The notes under the pieces are model-generated. The model ran no database searches. It was not told the DNA's origin and saw only the letters and a program-made list of their open reading frames with translations. The position numbers and the translations under genes are program-made. 64,000 bases of DNA, from assembly GCF_946221935.1 (NCBI RefSeq), contig NZ_CAMIGN010000009.1:1-64000 (forward strand). Reading direction: 5' to 3'. Shown piece by piece: positions 8,037 through 17,079 of this stretch (position 1 is its first letter; each line of letters begins with the position of its first letter). This stretch comes from an uncultured Corynebacterium sp. Its GTDB lineage: Bacteria > Actinomycetota > Actinomycetes > Mycobacteriales > Mycobacteriaceae.

Positions 8037-8585
8037 CTATTTCTGTGTATCGTCGCGGTCCGCTGCGCTGGGGAACGCCCCAGCACCCGTCGGTTTCGGA
8101 GCGAAATGCACCCCACGTTCTTCCTGGGAGTCGTACCAATTCGCCAGGATCTCGTTCTGGAGCGCGAACATTTTCTGTTCCTCGTCGGGAGTGACGTGAT
8201 CGAAGCCCAGCAGGTGCAGCACGCCGTGGACGGTAAGGAGGTCCAGCTCGTGAGCCAAGGAGTGACCCGCGCGGGTGGCTTGTCCCTCAGCGAAGTCGGG
8301 GCACAGCATGATGTCCCCCAGCATCGCCGGGGAGGGTTCCGCGGCATCTTTGCGACCCCAACCTGGCGTCAATTCGTCCATAGGAAAGCTCATCACATCA
8401 GTAGGACCGGGCAGGTCCATCCAACGAACGTGCAGGTCCTCGATGGTTTCAAGATCAACTATGTGGATGGATAGCTCGGCAGCTGGGTGGACGTCGAGAG
8501 TCCACAGTGCGTAGCGAGCAACGTCGATCAGCTCTTCCTCGTTGACCTCGCCCCGACCGGATTCATTAAAAACTTCGATGCTCAT
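8037..8585 (-). CDS. ybeY: Endoribonuclease YbeY
   Basis: Zinc-dependent single-strand endoribonuclease in 16S rRNA 3' maturation and ribosome quality control. The signature HGVLHLLGFDH supplies the three zinc-binding histidines; PTDVMSFPMDE and GDIMLC are the conserved upstream blocks. 182 residues, slightly long because of a polar C-terminal tail after about residue 155. The ATG at 8585 is 35 bp after the phoH stop. Neighbours phoH, CNNM and era make the classic actinobacterial cluster. Confidence 0.95.
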   Translation of the reverse strand: MSIEVFNESGRGEVNEEELIDVARYALWTLDVHPAAELSIHIVDLETIEDLHVRWMDLPGPTDVMSFPMDELTPGWGRKDAAEPSPAMLGDIMLCPDFAEGQATRAGHSLAHELDLLTVHGVLHLLGFDHVTPDEEQKMFALQNEILANWYDSQEERGVHFAPKPTGAGAFPSAADRDDTQK

Positions 8586-8620
8586 GGATACTTGCCTCTC
8601 GGTGGTTGTGTGTCCCGCTG

Positions 8621-9616
8621 CTAGATTTCATTTTCCATCTCGTAGGTGCCGTAAGCCTCCACGATCTTGGAAACCAACCGGTGGCGCACCACGTCGTCGG
8701 AATCCAGGTTAATGATCGATACGCCATCCACGCCGGTGAGCACCTGGCGGGCAACCTTCAAACCAGACTCCTGGCGATTCGGAAGATCCACCTGGCTGAG
8801 GTCGCCGGTGATAACCATCTTGGCGCCAAAGCCCAAGCGGGTGAGGAACATCTTCATCTGCGCCGGGGTGGTGTTCTGAGCTTCGTCCAAGACCACGAAG
8901 GAATCATTGAGGGTGCGACCACGCATGTAGGCCAGTGGTGCCACCTCAATCACGCCTGTTTCCATCAACCGCGGGATCGTCTCGGGATCCACCATCTCCC
9001 GCAGAGCATCGTGCAGTGGGCGCAAGTATGGGTCGATTTTGTCGCTCAGCGTACCGGGCAGAAAACCTAGCTTCTCCCCTGCCTCCACGGCCGGGCGGGT
9101 CAAGATAATGCGATTAACGTCCTTAGTCTGCAGGGCCTGCACCGCCTTGGCCATCGCCAGATACGTCTTACCGGTACCGGCCGGGCCGATGCCGAAAACG
9201 ATGGAGTCCTCATCAATGGCTTCCACATACTCCCGCTGTCCGGGAGTCTTCGGACGCACCGCCTTGCCACGGTAGGAGACGATGGGAGCCATGTCACCGC
9301 TGGAAACAAGCGCCGGGGCCTGTTTTTCCACCAGCGTGATCGCGCGCTTGGTGGCCGCAGGATCCACAACGTGGCCGCGTTCCACCAGGTTGATCATCTC
9401 CTGCAGCACTCGGCGGGCTTGGGAGACCTCGGAGGCCTCGCCCCGGATGGTCACGCGATTGCCGCGGGTGAGGATGTCTGCTTCAAAGGCGTGCTCCAGC
9501 ACCCGCAGATTCTCATCTGCCGGGCCAGCGACGCCTACGACAGAATCCGGGTCTAGCTCCACTGTGGAGCTGGCTACGCGGGGGCGTGGCGACCTCACGG
9601 AGTTTGTAGGAGTCAT
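8621..9616 (-). CDS. phoH: PhoH-like ATPase
   Basis: Cytoplasmic P-loop ATPase of the PhoH/PhoL group, linked to RNA metabolism through its constant neighbour ybeY. Walker A is GIGPAGTGKTYLAM, Walker B is DSFVVLDEAQNTTPAQM, and the family block GDLSQVDLP follows. About 331 residues from ATG at 9616; the frame is open seven codons further upstream. The N-terminal 110 residues hold a KH-like nucleic-acid-binding segment. The start lies 11 bp after the rsmE stop. Confidence 0.93.
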   Translation of the reverse strand: MTPTNSVRSPRPRVASSTVELDPDSVVGVAGPADENLRVLEHAFEADILTRGNRVTIRGEASEVSQARRVLQEMINLVERGHVVDPAATKRAITLVEKQAPALVSSGDMAPIVSYRGKAVRPKTPGQREYVEAIDEDSIVFGIGPAGTGKTYLAMAKAVQALQTKDVNRIILTRPAVEAGEKLGFLPGTLSDKIDPYLRPLHDALREMVDPETIPRLMETGVIEVAPLAYMRGRTLNDSFVVLDEAQNTTPAQMKMFLTRLGFGAKMVITGDLSQVDLPNRQESGLKVARQVLTGVDGVSIINLDSDDVVRHRLVSKIVEAYGTYEMENEI

Positions 9617-9627
9617 GTGTATAGATC

Positions 9628-10440
9628 CTACCGCCAACGCTCAGTGACAGCGCCGATAGCGCCCAGGGCTACGGCTGCGGCTGTTGCGGTGCGCAGAACC
9701 TCGGGCCCCAGGCGAACCGGCACCGCACCCAAGTCTGCAAACTCTTTAAGCTCTTCCGGGCTAATACCACCTTCCGGACCGACAACCAGAGCCAGCTCTG
9801 TTACTGAGCCGGTCTCTGTGATTCCAATTCCAGCGGCGCCGGTTTCAGCCATCGCTGCCTGCACCACAGCCGGCAGCGGTTCGGTGGCCTCTTCATGCAG
9901 CACCAACACCCGAGTCGTGGCTGCAGAATCCACGGCAGAGCCCACGGAAGACTCAGCCAATCCCAGCAGTTGTGCCAGCTCCTGCGGGCTGCGCACCAGG
10001 CCGGTGACCTCTGGAATCTGCAAGCGACGGGACTGCTTCGCCGCTGCGCGCGCTGCATTCTCCCACTTTGCGTGCGCCTTGGCCTCCTTGCCGTCCCACT
10101 TGGCAATCGCCCGCCGGGCTGCCCACGGCACAATTCGATCCGCGCCCGCCTGCACCATCAAATCCACCGCCAACTCCGCCCGGTCGGATTTGGGAATTGC
10201 CTGCACCACCGTCACCCGCGGATGTGGGGCGGGAAGGTCGAGAATGCCGGTGACCTCCACGGTGGCGTCACCAAGAAAAGAACCCTGAACTGCACGGGTG
10301 GTGCCATCGGTGACGACCAACCCCTCGCCCACCTCCAGGCGTTTAACGGAGGCGTGCTTTGCCTCCGCACCAGTCAGGCGAAAGCGATCGCCCGTGGCGA
10401 CGGGCTCCGGGATGGGGTGGATAAACACCGGGTCCGTCAT
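9628..10440 (-). CDS. rsmE: 16S rRNA m3U1498 methyltransferase
   Basis: SPOUT-fold methyltransferase that methylates N3 of U1498 in 16S rRNA using S-adenosylmethionine. 270 residues. The N-terminal PUA-like part contains RFRLTGAEAKHASVKRLEVG. The C-terminal knotted domain has ALVVGPEGGISPEEL and VRLGPEVLRTATAAA, the AdoMet-binding trefoil motifs. An inserted acidic/alanine-rich loop near residues 165-200 makes it a little longer than many homologues. It starts 3 bp after dnaJ2, so translation is likely coupled. Confidence 0.93.
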   Translation of the reverse strand: MTDPVFIHPIPEPVATGDRFRLTGAEAKHASVKRLEVGEGLVVTDGTTRAVQGSFLGDATVEVTGILDLPAPHPRVTVVQAIPKSDRAELAVDLMVQAGADRIVPWAARRAIAKWDGKEAKAHAKWENAARAAAKQSRRLQIPEVTGLVRSPQELAQLLGLAESSVGSAVDSAATTRVLVLHEEATEPLPAVVQAAMAETGAAGIGITETGSVTELALVVGPEGGISPEELKEFADLGAVPVRLGPEVLRTATAAAVALGAIGAVTERWR

Positions 10441-10443
10441 GGG

Positions 10444-11586
10444 TTAGCGGCCAAACTTCGAGCGCAGGCGGGAGAAGAACCCGCTGTCTGATGCGTCCTT
10501 GGTGGTCACACCGGCGTGCTGGTTGCTCGCTTCGCGCAGCTTTTCCAGCAGGTCGCGCTGCTTGTGGTTCAGGTCGGTGGGGATCATGACCTCCACGTGG
10601 GCGATCAGCGACCCGTGGCCCTCGCGGCGCAGGTGGGGCATGCCCTTGTCCGATAGGCGGATGGTGGCATCCGGTTGGGTGCCGGCTGCGATATCAACGG
10701 TGGTAATGGAGTCATCCAGCAGCTTGACCTCCACCGACGTACCCAGCGCAGCTTCCACAGCTGGCACCTGCAGGTTGACGTGCAGGTCATCGGACTCGCG
10801 GATGAAGTACGGGTGCTCAGAAGTGTGCACCTCCACGTAGAGATCGCCAGCAGGGCCGCCGCCCGGTCCTACTTCGCCCTTGCCGCTCATGCGCAGGCGC
10901 ATGCCGTCGGAAATACCAGCGGGGATGGAAACCTTGAGGGTCTGGCGGTCGCGCACGCGGCCGTCCCCCGCACAGTTTTCGCACGGATCCTTGATGATTT
11001 CGCCTGTGCCGGCGCAACGGTGGCACGCGCGACGAACCTGCACGCGCCCCAGCATAGAGTTCTGTAGTTCCATCACCTCGCCTGCGCCCTGGCAGGTGGG
11101 GCAAGTCACCGGCGCGGACTTGGAGGCCGAACCAGTGCCATCGCAGACATCGCACAGCACAGCGGTCTCCACAGTGATGTCGCGATCAATGCCAGAGTAA
11201 ATTTCCTCCAACGTGGCCTCGATACGCACCAAAGCGTCGTTGCCGCGGCGTACGCGGGACTCGCGTGGCCCGCGCTGGCCGCCCCCGCCGAAGAATGCGT
11301 CGAAGATGTCCCCCAGGCCACCGCCCCCGAAACCGCCGAATCCGCCGGCACCTGGCTGGCCAAAGCCTTGCTCCTCCGGGTCACCGCCCGCATCCACGAT
11401 CTGACGCTTCTGCGGGTCCGTCAATACCTCCTGGGCAAGGGAGATCTCACGGAACTTCTCCGCGGCCTCCTCCGAAGGGTTAACGTCCGGGTGGTACTTT
11501 CGCGCCAGGCGACGGTACGCCTTTTTAATTTCGGCGTCCGTAGCGTCGCGATCCACACCGAGGATTCCGTAATAATCTCGAGCCAC
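10444..11586 (-). CDS. dnaJ2: Chaperone DnaJ2
   Basis: Hsp40 co-chaperone stimulating DnaK ATPase. Domains in order: J domain (1-70, with HPDV), Gly/Phe-rich stretch with GFGGFGGGGLGD, a zinc centre of four CxxC pairs (CDVC, CPTC, CHRC, CENC) and the C-terminal substrate-binding domain. 380 residues, GTG start. It lies directly downstream of hrcA, which identifies it as the second, HrcA-linked DnaJ of actinobacteria rather than the DnaJ1 of the dnaK operon. Confidence 0.95.
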   Translation of the reverse strand: MARDYYGILGVDRDATDAEIKKAYRRLARKYHPDVNPSEEAAEKFREISLAQEVLTDPQKRQIVDAGGDPEEQGFGQPGAGGFGGFGGGGLGDIFDAFFGGGGQRGPRESRVRRGNDALVRIEATLEEIYSGIDRDITVETAVLCDVCDGTGSASKSAPVTCPTCQGAGEVMELQNSMLGRVQVRRACHRCAGTGEIIKDPCENCAGDGRVRDRQTLKVSIPAGISDGMRLRMSGKGEVGPGGGPAGDLYVEVHTSEHPYFIRESDDLHVNLQVPAVEAALGTSVEVKLLDDSITTVDIAAGTQPDATIRLSDKGMPHLRREGHGSLIAHVEVMIPTDLNHKQRDLLEKLREASNQHAGVTTKDASDSGFFSRLRSKFGR

Positions 11587-11655
11587 GTTGAGCGGGTCCT
11601 TTTCGCGTGTTTACTGAGTCTTTTGTTCTGAACCAACTGCACCAGTCTACTATTC

Positions 11656-12681
11656 CTACTCCTCGCTCAAAATCCGCGAGACGTAGTGCGCCACTGCTGT
11701 CACCGAGGAAATCGTGCCCGAGTAGTCCAGGTGTGTCGGCCCCACCACGCCCATGCCACCGAGCACCGCGTTGGCGTTGCCATACCCGGCGGAAACGACC
11801 GAAGCACCACGCAGTTCTTCATCTTCGTTTTCCTCACCGATACTCACCTGAACCTGGAGGTCGCGCACGCTGTTCAGCAGTTTAAGCACCACGACCTGCT
11901 CCTCCAGAGCCTCCACTACGGGGCTCAGTTCGGACGTGCGCATAAGGTTCGGGGTACCCGCCAAAATCAGGCGGTCGTTCGGACGCTCCAGCAGCGTCTC
12001 CACCAGCACGGTCGTCACCACGAGCGCCACGTCCCGCAGCTCTTCCGGCATACTGTTGCCCTTGGCTTCGCTGGCTAGGGCGGCAATGTTTGTGCATGCA
12101 TCGTCGAGGGTGCGCCCCACCATCGCGGAGTTCACCAGATCGCGTAAGCGTGGCAGGTCGTCATCGCTTATCGGTTGGCCCAGGTCGACATTGCGCTGAT
12201 CCACGCGGCCCGTGTCGGTAATCAGCACCAGCAGAATGCGGTGGCTACCCAATTTCACCAACTCGCAGTGCTTTACCCGCCCGCGCCGTAGATCCGGCAT
12301 CTGCACCACCGCCACCTGGCGGGTGAGCTGCGAAAGTAGCTGCACACTGCGGCGCAGCACATCCTCCAGGTCCACACCGTGTTCCAAGAAATCCAGGATG
12401 GCACGCCTCTCGGGCGTGCTCAACGGCTTGACCTCATGGATGCCGTCGACGAAACGACGGTACCCCTTCACAGTGGGGATGCGCCCGGAGGAGGCATGCT
12501 GTTGCGTGATATACCCCTCAGCTTCCAGCACCGCCATATCGTTGCGGATCGTGGCGGAGGAAACCCCCAACTGGTGCCTATCCACCAGCATCTTGGAACC
12601 CACCGGCTCGTGCGAGGCGATGAAGTCGCTAACAATCGCCCGCAGCACCTGGTTTCTTCTGTGTTCCGTTCCGCTGGACAT
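11656..12681 (-). CDS. hrcA: Heat-inducible transcription repressor HrcA
   Basis: Repressor of groE-type heat-shock genes that binds CIRCE elements. An N-terminal winged helix (RRNQVLRAIVSDFIASHEPVG, SSATIRNDMAVLEAEGYI) is followed by a GAF-like domain and C-terminal dimerisation segment ending in VTAVAHYVSRILSEE. ATG at 12681 sits behind GAAGGGG; an in-frame GTG lies three codons earlier. I see no CIRCE palindrome in the 33-bp gap to hemW, so autoregulation, if any, acts at a more distant promoter. Confidence 0.94.
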   Translation of the reverse strand: MSSGTEHRRNQVLRAIVSDFIASHEPVGSKMLVDRHQLGVSSATIRNDMAVLEAEGYITQQHASSGRIPTVKGYRRFVDGIHEVKPLSTPERRAILDFLEHGVDLEDVLRRSVQLLSQLTRQVAVVQMPDLRRGRVKHCELVKLGSHRILLVLITDTGRVDQRNVDLGQPISDDDLPRLRDLVNSAMVGRTLDDACTNIAALASEAKGNSMPEELRDVALVVTTVLVETLLERPNDRLILAGTPNLMRTSELSPVVEALEEQVVVLKLLNSVRDLQVQVSIGEENEDEELRGASVVSAGYGNANAVLGGMGVVGPTHLDYSGTISSVTAVAHYVSRILSEE

Positions 12682-12714
12682 GTTCTTCACCCCTTCTGTG
12701 AGCTTGTGTGGCGT

Positions 12715-13938
12715 TTATAGCCCGAGCGCCAGCACGATATCCGTGACGATTCCATCGGCTAGGTAGCGCCCTTTATCCGTCAATATTAGGCGCTCACCGC
12801 GTTTATCTAGCAGGCCCAGGCCCGTATAGCGCTCGATTACCTGTTCCAGCTCGGCGTTTCCCTGGCTCCCCGCCAGTTCGGTCAGCGCCAGTCCCTCGGC
12901 CAGGCGGAGCCGCAGCATTACCTGCTCGGTACGCAGATCTGCGTTGCTTAGGCGCTCGGTGGTCACTACCGACCCGGGCACGGGCAGGCCGTCCTTTATT
13001 GTTGACGCCCCCTCGTTCTCAGCCAATAACCCTTCCCAATAGGTCGCCGGACGTTTTGCATTCACAAGCCTCACCAAGCCAGACTCGCTGTGCTTCTCCC
13101 CGCGCAACTGCACACATCCGTGGGCGCCGGGGCCTGCACCCCACCACTGTCCGGAACGCCAATAGATCAGGTTGTGCTGGCACTCCCCGCCTGGCTTCGC
13201 CCAGTTCGAAACCTCGTACCAGGAAAAGCCGGCCTGCCGCAGACGGGAGTCGATGGCGTCATAACGATCCGCAAGGGTGTCCTCGTCCGGTGCGGGTAGC
13301 TCACCACGGCGCACTTTCCGGGCCATGGCCGTGCCGTCTTCAACAATGAGGGAATAGGCAGAAACGTGGTCAACGTCAGCCTCCAGCACCGCGTCGAGGG
13401 TACGGCTTAAGTCCTCATCCGTCTCCGTGGGAGTGCCATAGATAACGTCCAGGTTGATGTGCTCAAAGCCCGCCTGTTTAGCCTCCCGTGTGGCCGCAAT
13501 GGGCCGCCCTGGGGTGTGTTGGCGTTCCAGCACTTTCAGTACATGTCCTACGGCGGACTGCATGCCTAAGGAAATACGGTTGAAGCCAGCCTCCCGCAAC
13601 TGCGCGAAGAACTCCGGACTGGTGGATTCCGGGTTGGCTTCTGTGGTGACCTCAGCATCCGCCGCCAATCCGATTGTGCGGCGAGCCGCGTCCAGTGCAC
13701 GGGTCAGGCCCTCGTGCCCCAGCATGGATGGCGTGCCACCACCGAAGAATACGGTCTGTACTTCGCCGGGATAATCCCACACTTCAGCGGCGATCTCTAG
13801 CTCGCGTTCCAAAGCATTTAAGTAGCCGGGGATGGTATTGCCCTCAGCCGCGCCGAGTTCCTGTGGCGTGTAGGTGTTGAAGTCGCAGTAGCCACAGCGG
13901 GTGGAGCAAAAAGGAACGTGAATATAAAGGCCGTGCAT
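12715..13938 (-). CDS. hemW: HemW-type radical SAM heme chaperone
   Basis: Radical-SAM protein, historically annotated as oxygen-independent coproporphyrinogen oxidase HemN, now best read as the HemW heme-transfer group. The 4Fe-4S motif is CSTRCGYC, near the N-terminus in HGLYIHVPFC. VFFGGGTPS and ISLGMQSA are further SAM-fold motifs, and a C-terminal HemN_C domain follows. True HemN has a longer N-terminus with an extra Cys, which is missing here, favouring HemW. ATG at 13938 starts directly before the fold; the frame is open 12 codons upstream from a GTG. Confidence 0.9.
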   Translation of the reverse strand: MHGLYIHVPFCSTRCGYCDFNTYTPQELGAAEGNTIPGYLNALERELEIAAEVWDYPGEVQTVFFGGGTPSMLGHEGLTRALDAARRTIGLAADAEVTTEANPESTSPEFFAQLREAGFNRISLGMQSAVGHVLKVLERQHTPGRPIAATREAKQAGFEHINLDVIYGTPTETDEDLSRTLDAVLEADVDHVSAYSLIVEDGTAMARKVRRGELPAPDEDTLADRYDAIDSRLRQAGFSWYEVSNWAKPGGECQHNLIYWRSGQWWGAGPGAHGCVQLRGEKHSESGLVRLVNAKRPATYWEGLLAENEGASTIKDGLPVPGSVVTTERLSNADLRTEQVMLRLRLAEGLALTELAGSQGNAELEQVIERYTGLGLLDKRGERLILTDKGRYLADGIVTDIVLALGL

Positions 13939-13988
13939 GTTGTGCGAGTCTACTTGGCTCGCACCAGCGACCACGTGGTCAGGTAAAA

Positions 13989-14795
13989 CTACACAGCAGT
14001 GCCGCGCTTGCGGCGCTGTAGACGGCCAACGATCTCCTCGATTCGCGCGCGTTCTTCCAAAAACTCCGGCGGAGCTTCCCCGCGCATCCCCGCAGCCAAC
14101 TCCGGTTGGCGAGCAATCACTTCACGCCACTTGGCTGCCAGTTCGATCGTGCGCTGTTCCGCCTTTACATACACCTGAGGAAGCAAAACGGACTGCGATT
14201 CCAAAGCACACTGGGTCTGGTTGATCACCCACTCTTCCACCTCACGCAGATCCGCGCGGATGTGCTCGGCTCGTTCGCGCAGCCACATGCGCCAGGAAGC
14301 GGTAGAGGCCATCGTCGCTGGAGCCTGGTCGGCAGATACCTCGGCATCCTCTGTCCCAAAGGAACGTTGCGCGGCACTGGAGTGGGAGGCGGCGGAGGTG
14401 GTGGCGTCATCAAAAGAACGACGAGCCGACGCAGCAGACGTACCGGGCTTTTTGTGCATGAAGCTCAGCGTGCGCCCGGGGTGCGGATAGTCTCCACTAG
14501 TAGTGCTGGCGAGGGTACGCGGGGTGCGGGAGCGCGTGATGCCCGACATGCTGCCCGCCCGCACGCCAGAGACGAAAGCCTGACGCAGACCGTTGAGTTC
14601 GGAGAGACCAGGGCGGACTTCGGCGCGCCCTTCCGCGACGATCTCTTCCAATTCAAGGAGACAATCCTCGACCAGGTCGGCATCCCAATCGGCTATGGCC
14701 TGGGAGACATGGTTGATGTGGTCGGCGATCTCGTCACCGATGTCATAGATACTTTGGGTGAGCTCGCGAACGCGCAGGGCAGCATCGTAGTGCAC
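13989..14795 (-). CDS. Unknown conserved corynebacterial protein
   Basis: Not recognised as a named family. From GTG at 14795, which has an excellent GAGGAG five bases upstream, the product has 268 residues; an in-frame TTG at 14852 lacks such a site. The sequence is hydrophilic and soluble. A helical N-terminal part (VRELTQSIYDIGDEIADHI) is followed by a Ser/Thr/Arg-rich linker (about 80-150) and a helical C-terminal part ending in a basic RLQRRKRG. No signal peptide, membrane segment or catalytic motif is visible. Between hemW and fadD15 on the same strand. Confidence 0.7.
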   Translation of the reverse strand: MHYDAALRVRELTQSIYDIGDEIADHINHVSQAIADWDADLVEDCLLELEEIVAEGRAEVRPGLSELNGLRQAFVSGVRAGSMSGITRSRTPRTLASTTSGDYPHPGRTLSFMHKKPGTSAASARRSFDDATTSAASHSSAAQRSFGTEDAEVSADQAPATMASTASWRMWLRERAEHIRADLREVEEWVINQTQCALESQSVLLPQVYVKAEQRTIELAAKWREVIARQPELAAGMRGEAPPEFLEERARIEEIVGRLQRRKRGTAV

Positions 14796-14854
14796 GCGTT
14801 CTCCTCTCCCCGAGCCCGTCAAAGCCCATGTTTCGGTTAATACCGCAGACAACT

Positions 14855-14899
14855 TTAAAACACGAACACCGACCGCGCGCGGAGGCGTGGCCGGTGTCT
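14855..14899 (-). terminator. Terminator after fadD15
   Basis: On the minus strand ACACCGGCC (from 14897) and GGTCGGTGT (to 14866) form a stem with one mismatch and a GC-rich loop, followed by a T-containing run (GTTCGTGTTTT). It separates fadD15 from the unknown gene downstream. Confidence 0.65.
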
Positions 14900-14917
14900 T
14901 AGGGCGGATTTCTTAAC

Positions 14918-16756
14918 TTATTTTGAGTTGTAGATCCATGCGATATCGTCGGCGAAGTTCTTGGCAACTACGAAACGCTTTAGCTTCAGCGACGGGGTCA
15001 CTTCGTCCTTGTCCTCGGTGAAGTCACGGTGGACGATGCGGAACTTCTTAATGCCTTCTGCGTGGGAGACGGTGGAGTTAGCCTCGTTGATCGCGTCCTG
15101 GATTTCGGAGCGCAGGACCGGGTTCTTTGCCAGCTCGCGGATTGAAACGTTTTCGGCAATGCCGTTGTTTTCCTTCCACTTCTTGACGGCTTCCTCGTCC
15201 AAGGAAATCAAGGCGCCAACGAACTTCTGGTCGTCGCCGACAACCATGGCCTGGGAGATCAGCGGAGCGGAGCGCAGGATATCCTCCATCGGGCCGGGCG
15301 AGACATTCTTGCCGCCGGCGGTGACGATGATCTCCTTCTTGCGACCCGTGATCTTTAGGTGGCCGGTGGGCAGCAGCTTGCCGAGGTCACCGGTGCGGTA
15401 GAAGCCATCCTCGTCGAAGGACTCGGCGGTGGCCTCCTCGTTTTCCCAGTAACCGGCGAAGACCATGTCACCCTTCAGCAAAACCTCGCCATCCTCGGCA
15501 ATCTTCACTGTGATGCCACCGAGCGGGCGGCCGACGGTGCCGATGATGTTGTCCGGGGCGAAGTTGGTGCAGGCAGCGGCAGTGCACTCGGTCAGGCCGT
15601 AGCCCTCGTAAACGTTCAGGCCTACGCCACGGAAGAAGTGCATGAGTTCCGGGTTGAGCGCAGAACCGCCGGAAATGGCGTAGTCCAGCTCGCCGCCCAT
15701 GGCCTCGCGAACCTTGGAGTAGACCAGCTTGTCGCCAATTGCGCGGTTGATCTTCTGCTTTAGCGTCGGCCCCTCGTCGGTGTCGAGAGCATGCGAGTAG
15801 TCGACTGCGGCGCGTTCTGCGAAGTTGAAGATCTTGGCCTTGACGCCACCACCTTCAGTGGCCTTGGACTTCACTCCCGCGTGCACCTTTTCAAAGATGC
15901 GCGGCACAGAGCAGATCAGGTTCGGCTTGGTGCGCTGGAACTCCGCAACGAGGGTGCTCATGTCGCTCCAGTGCGTCTGGGTTGCCCCGCCGACGGTGGC
16001 AGCGTGTGCCATAGCGCGAGAGAACACGTGAGCCAGCGGCAGGAAGGTCAGCTTGCGGTAACCGAATGCGGCGGCACGACCCACCGGGTGGGTCAGGATA
16101 GCGCGGGCTTCTGCCAGCCAATTGTGGTGGGTCAGCTTGCAGCCTTTTGGGCGACCCGTGGTGCCGGAGGTGTAAACGATAGAGGCGACATCCGAATCGC
16201 GAGTGTTGGCAATGCGCTCCTCCAACACGTCCTGTTGGATGCCGGCTTCCTTACCGTCGTTCACGAGGATGTCGATGGCACCGCTGTTGATCTCCAGCAC
16301 GCGGTTAAGGTGCGCGGAGGTATCGCCTTCTGGACGGTCGCCATCCTTGACGAAAGTGGACAGGCGAGTGAAGTGGCCGGACTTTTCTGCAATGGCGAAC
16401 TTGGCGCCGGAGTTCCCTACGATCCACTCACACTGGGAGGTGGAAGACGAGGGGTAGATCGGCACGGTGATCGCACCGGCGGCCCAGATGGCGTAGTCCA
16501 AAACGGTCCACTCATAGCGGGTGTCGGACATGATGACCACGCGATCGCCAACCTCTACGCCGTTGGCAACCAGACCCTTGGCTACGGAGTAAACATCATC
16601 CAGGAAGTCGGCGACGGTAACGTCTACCCATTCGAAGTTCAGCGGACGCTTGAAGAGCACCCCATCTGGGGACTGTGTTCCAAGATCACGCACTGCCGAG
16701 AGGCAGGTCTCGTGCTCGTCGATCGTATATAGGGCCTCAGAGGTGTACTCCGTCAT
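14918..16756 (-). CDS. fadD15: Long-chain fatty acyl-CoA ligase (FadD15-like)
   Basis: Activates fatty acids to acyl-CoA through an acyl-adenylate. About 612 residues of the ANL superfamily: the P-loop YTSGTTGRPKGCKLTH, EGYGLTECTAA, the hinge region FYRTGDLG and the C-terminal KITGRKKEIIVTAGGKNVSP with the catalytic lysine region. No signal peptide. ATG at 16756 follows AAAGGGAG with good spacing, preferred over an in-frame start six codons earlier. Long FadD of this type feeds exogenous fatty acids to lipid and mycolate metabolism. It diverges from malQ across a 323-bp gap. Confidence 0.93.
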   Translation of the reverse strand: MTEYTSEALYTIDEHETCLSAVRDLGTQSPDGVLFKRPLNFEWVDVTVADFLDDVYSVAKGLVANGVEVGDRVVIMSDTRYEWTVLDYAIWAAGAITVPIYPSSSTSQCEWIVGNSGAKFAIAEKSGHFTRLSTFVKDGDRPEGDTSAHLNRVLEINSGAIDILVNDGKEAGIQQDVLEERIANTRDSDVASIVYTSGTTGRPKGCKLTHHNWLAEARAILTHPVGRAAAFGYRKLTFLPLAHVFSRAMAHAATVGGATQTHWSDMSTLVAEFQRTKPNLICSVPRIFEKVHAGVKSKATEGGGVKAKIFNFAERAAVDYSHALDTDEGPTLKQKINRAIGDKLVYSKVREAMGGELDYAISGGSALNPELMHFFRGVGLNVYEGYGLTECTAAACTNFAPDNIIGTVGRPLGGITVKIAEDGEVLLKGDMVFAGYWENEEATAESFDEDGFYRTGDLGKLLPTGHLKITGRKKEIIVTAGGKNVSPGPMEDILRSAPLISQAMVVGDDQKFVGALISLDEEAVKKWKENNGIAENVSIRELAKNPVLRSEIQDAINEANSTVSHAEGIKKFRIVHRDFTEDKDEVTPSLKLKRFVVAKNFADDIAWIYNSK

Positions 16757-17079
16757 GCTGCTCCCTTTGCTCATATCCTGACAGTTGCCTGACCTGGGTT
16801 TTTACGCGAAACGCGGGCATAATCTCGAGGTGGAGAACCCACGCGCTCTACGTGATTAATACTTCTACAACCATATATGAGTGGTGTGTATCACGCTGAG
16901 CCTTTATAAAAATACCCCGTCACACTACAGGCACAACGACGGGTTTACCTACAGGCGCAGTTAGGGGCGCATATAAGCGAACGCGCTTGTTTCCCCTTTA
17001 GTGCCTCCAGTTGGTGCCTCCAGGTGCCTCGAGGTGCTCTTACGAAAAAGAGTGGAAGAAGCGCCTCTTACCCTGCACA
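16757..17079. promoter_or_regulatory. Divergent fadD15/malQ control region with short repeats
   Basis: No gene is seen. Notable items: a stem ACCCCGTC / GACGGGTT around 16916-16944 which on the minus strand ends in TATTTTTAT; a dyad AAGCG-N4-CGCTT at 16975-16988 of the LacI-operator style; and three near copies of GGTGCCTCCAG between about 17000 and 17038, just before malQ. Which factor binds is unknown. Confidence 0.35.

Noticed and set aside
12691..12714. CIRCE operator upstream of hrcA
   Set aside because: The 33-bp gap between hemW and hrcA holds no TTAGCACTC-N9-GAGTGCTAA dyad or close variant.
15791..16732. 313-codon plus-strand frame opposite fadD15
   Set aside because: Shadow of fadD15; the ligase motifs on the minus strand are decisive.
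16860..16900. GlxR (CRP-type) site upstream of fadD15/malQ
   Set aside because: The TGTGTATCACG sequence near 16886 does not fit TGTGA-N6-TCACA; matches fall to half-sites only.
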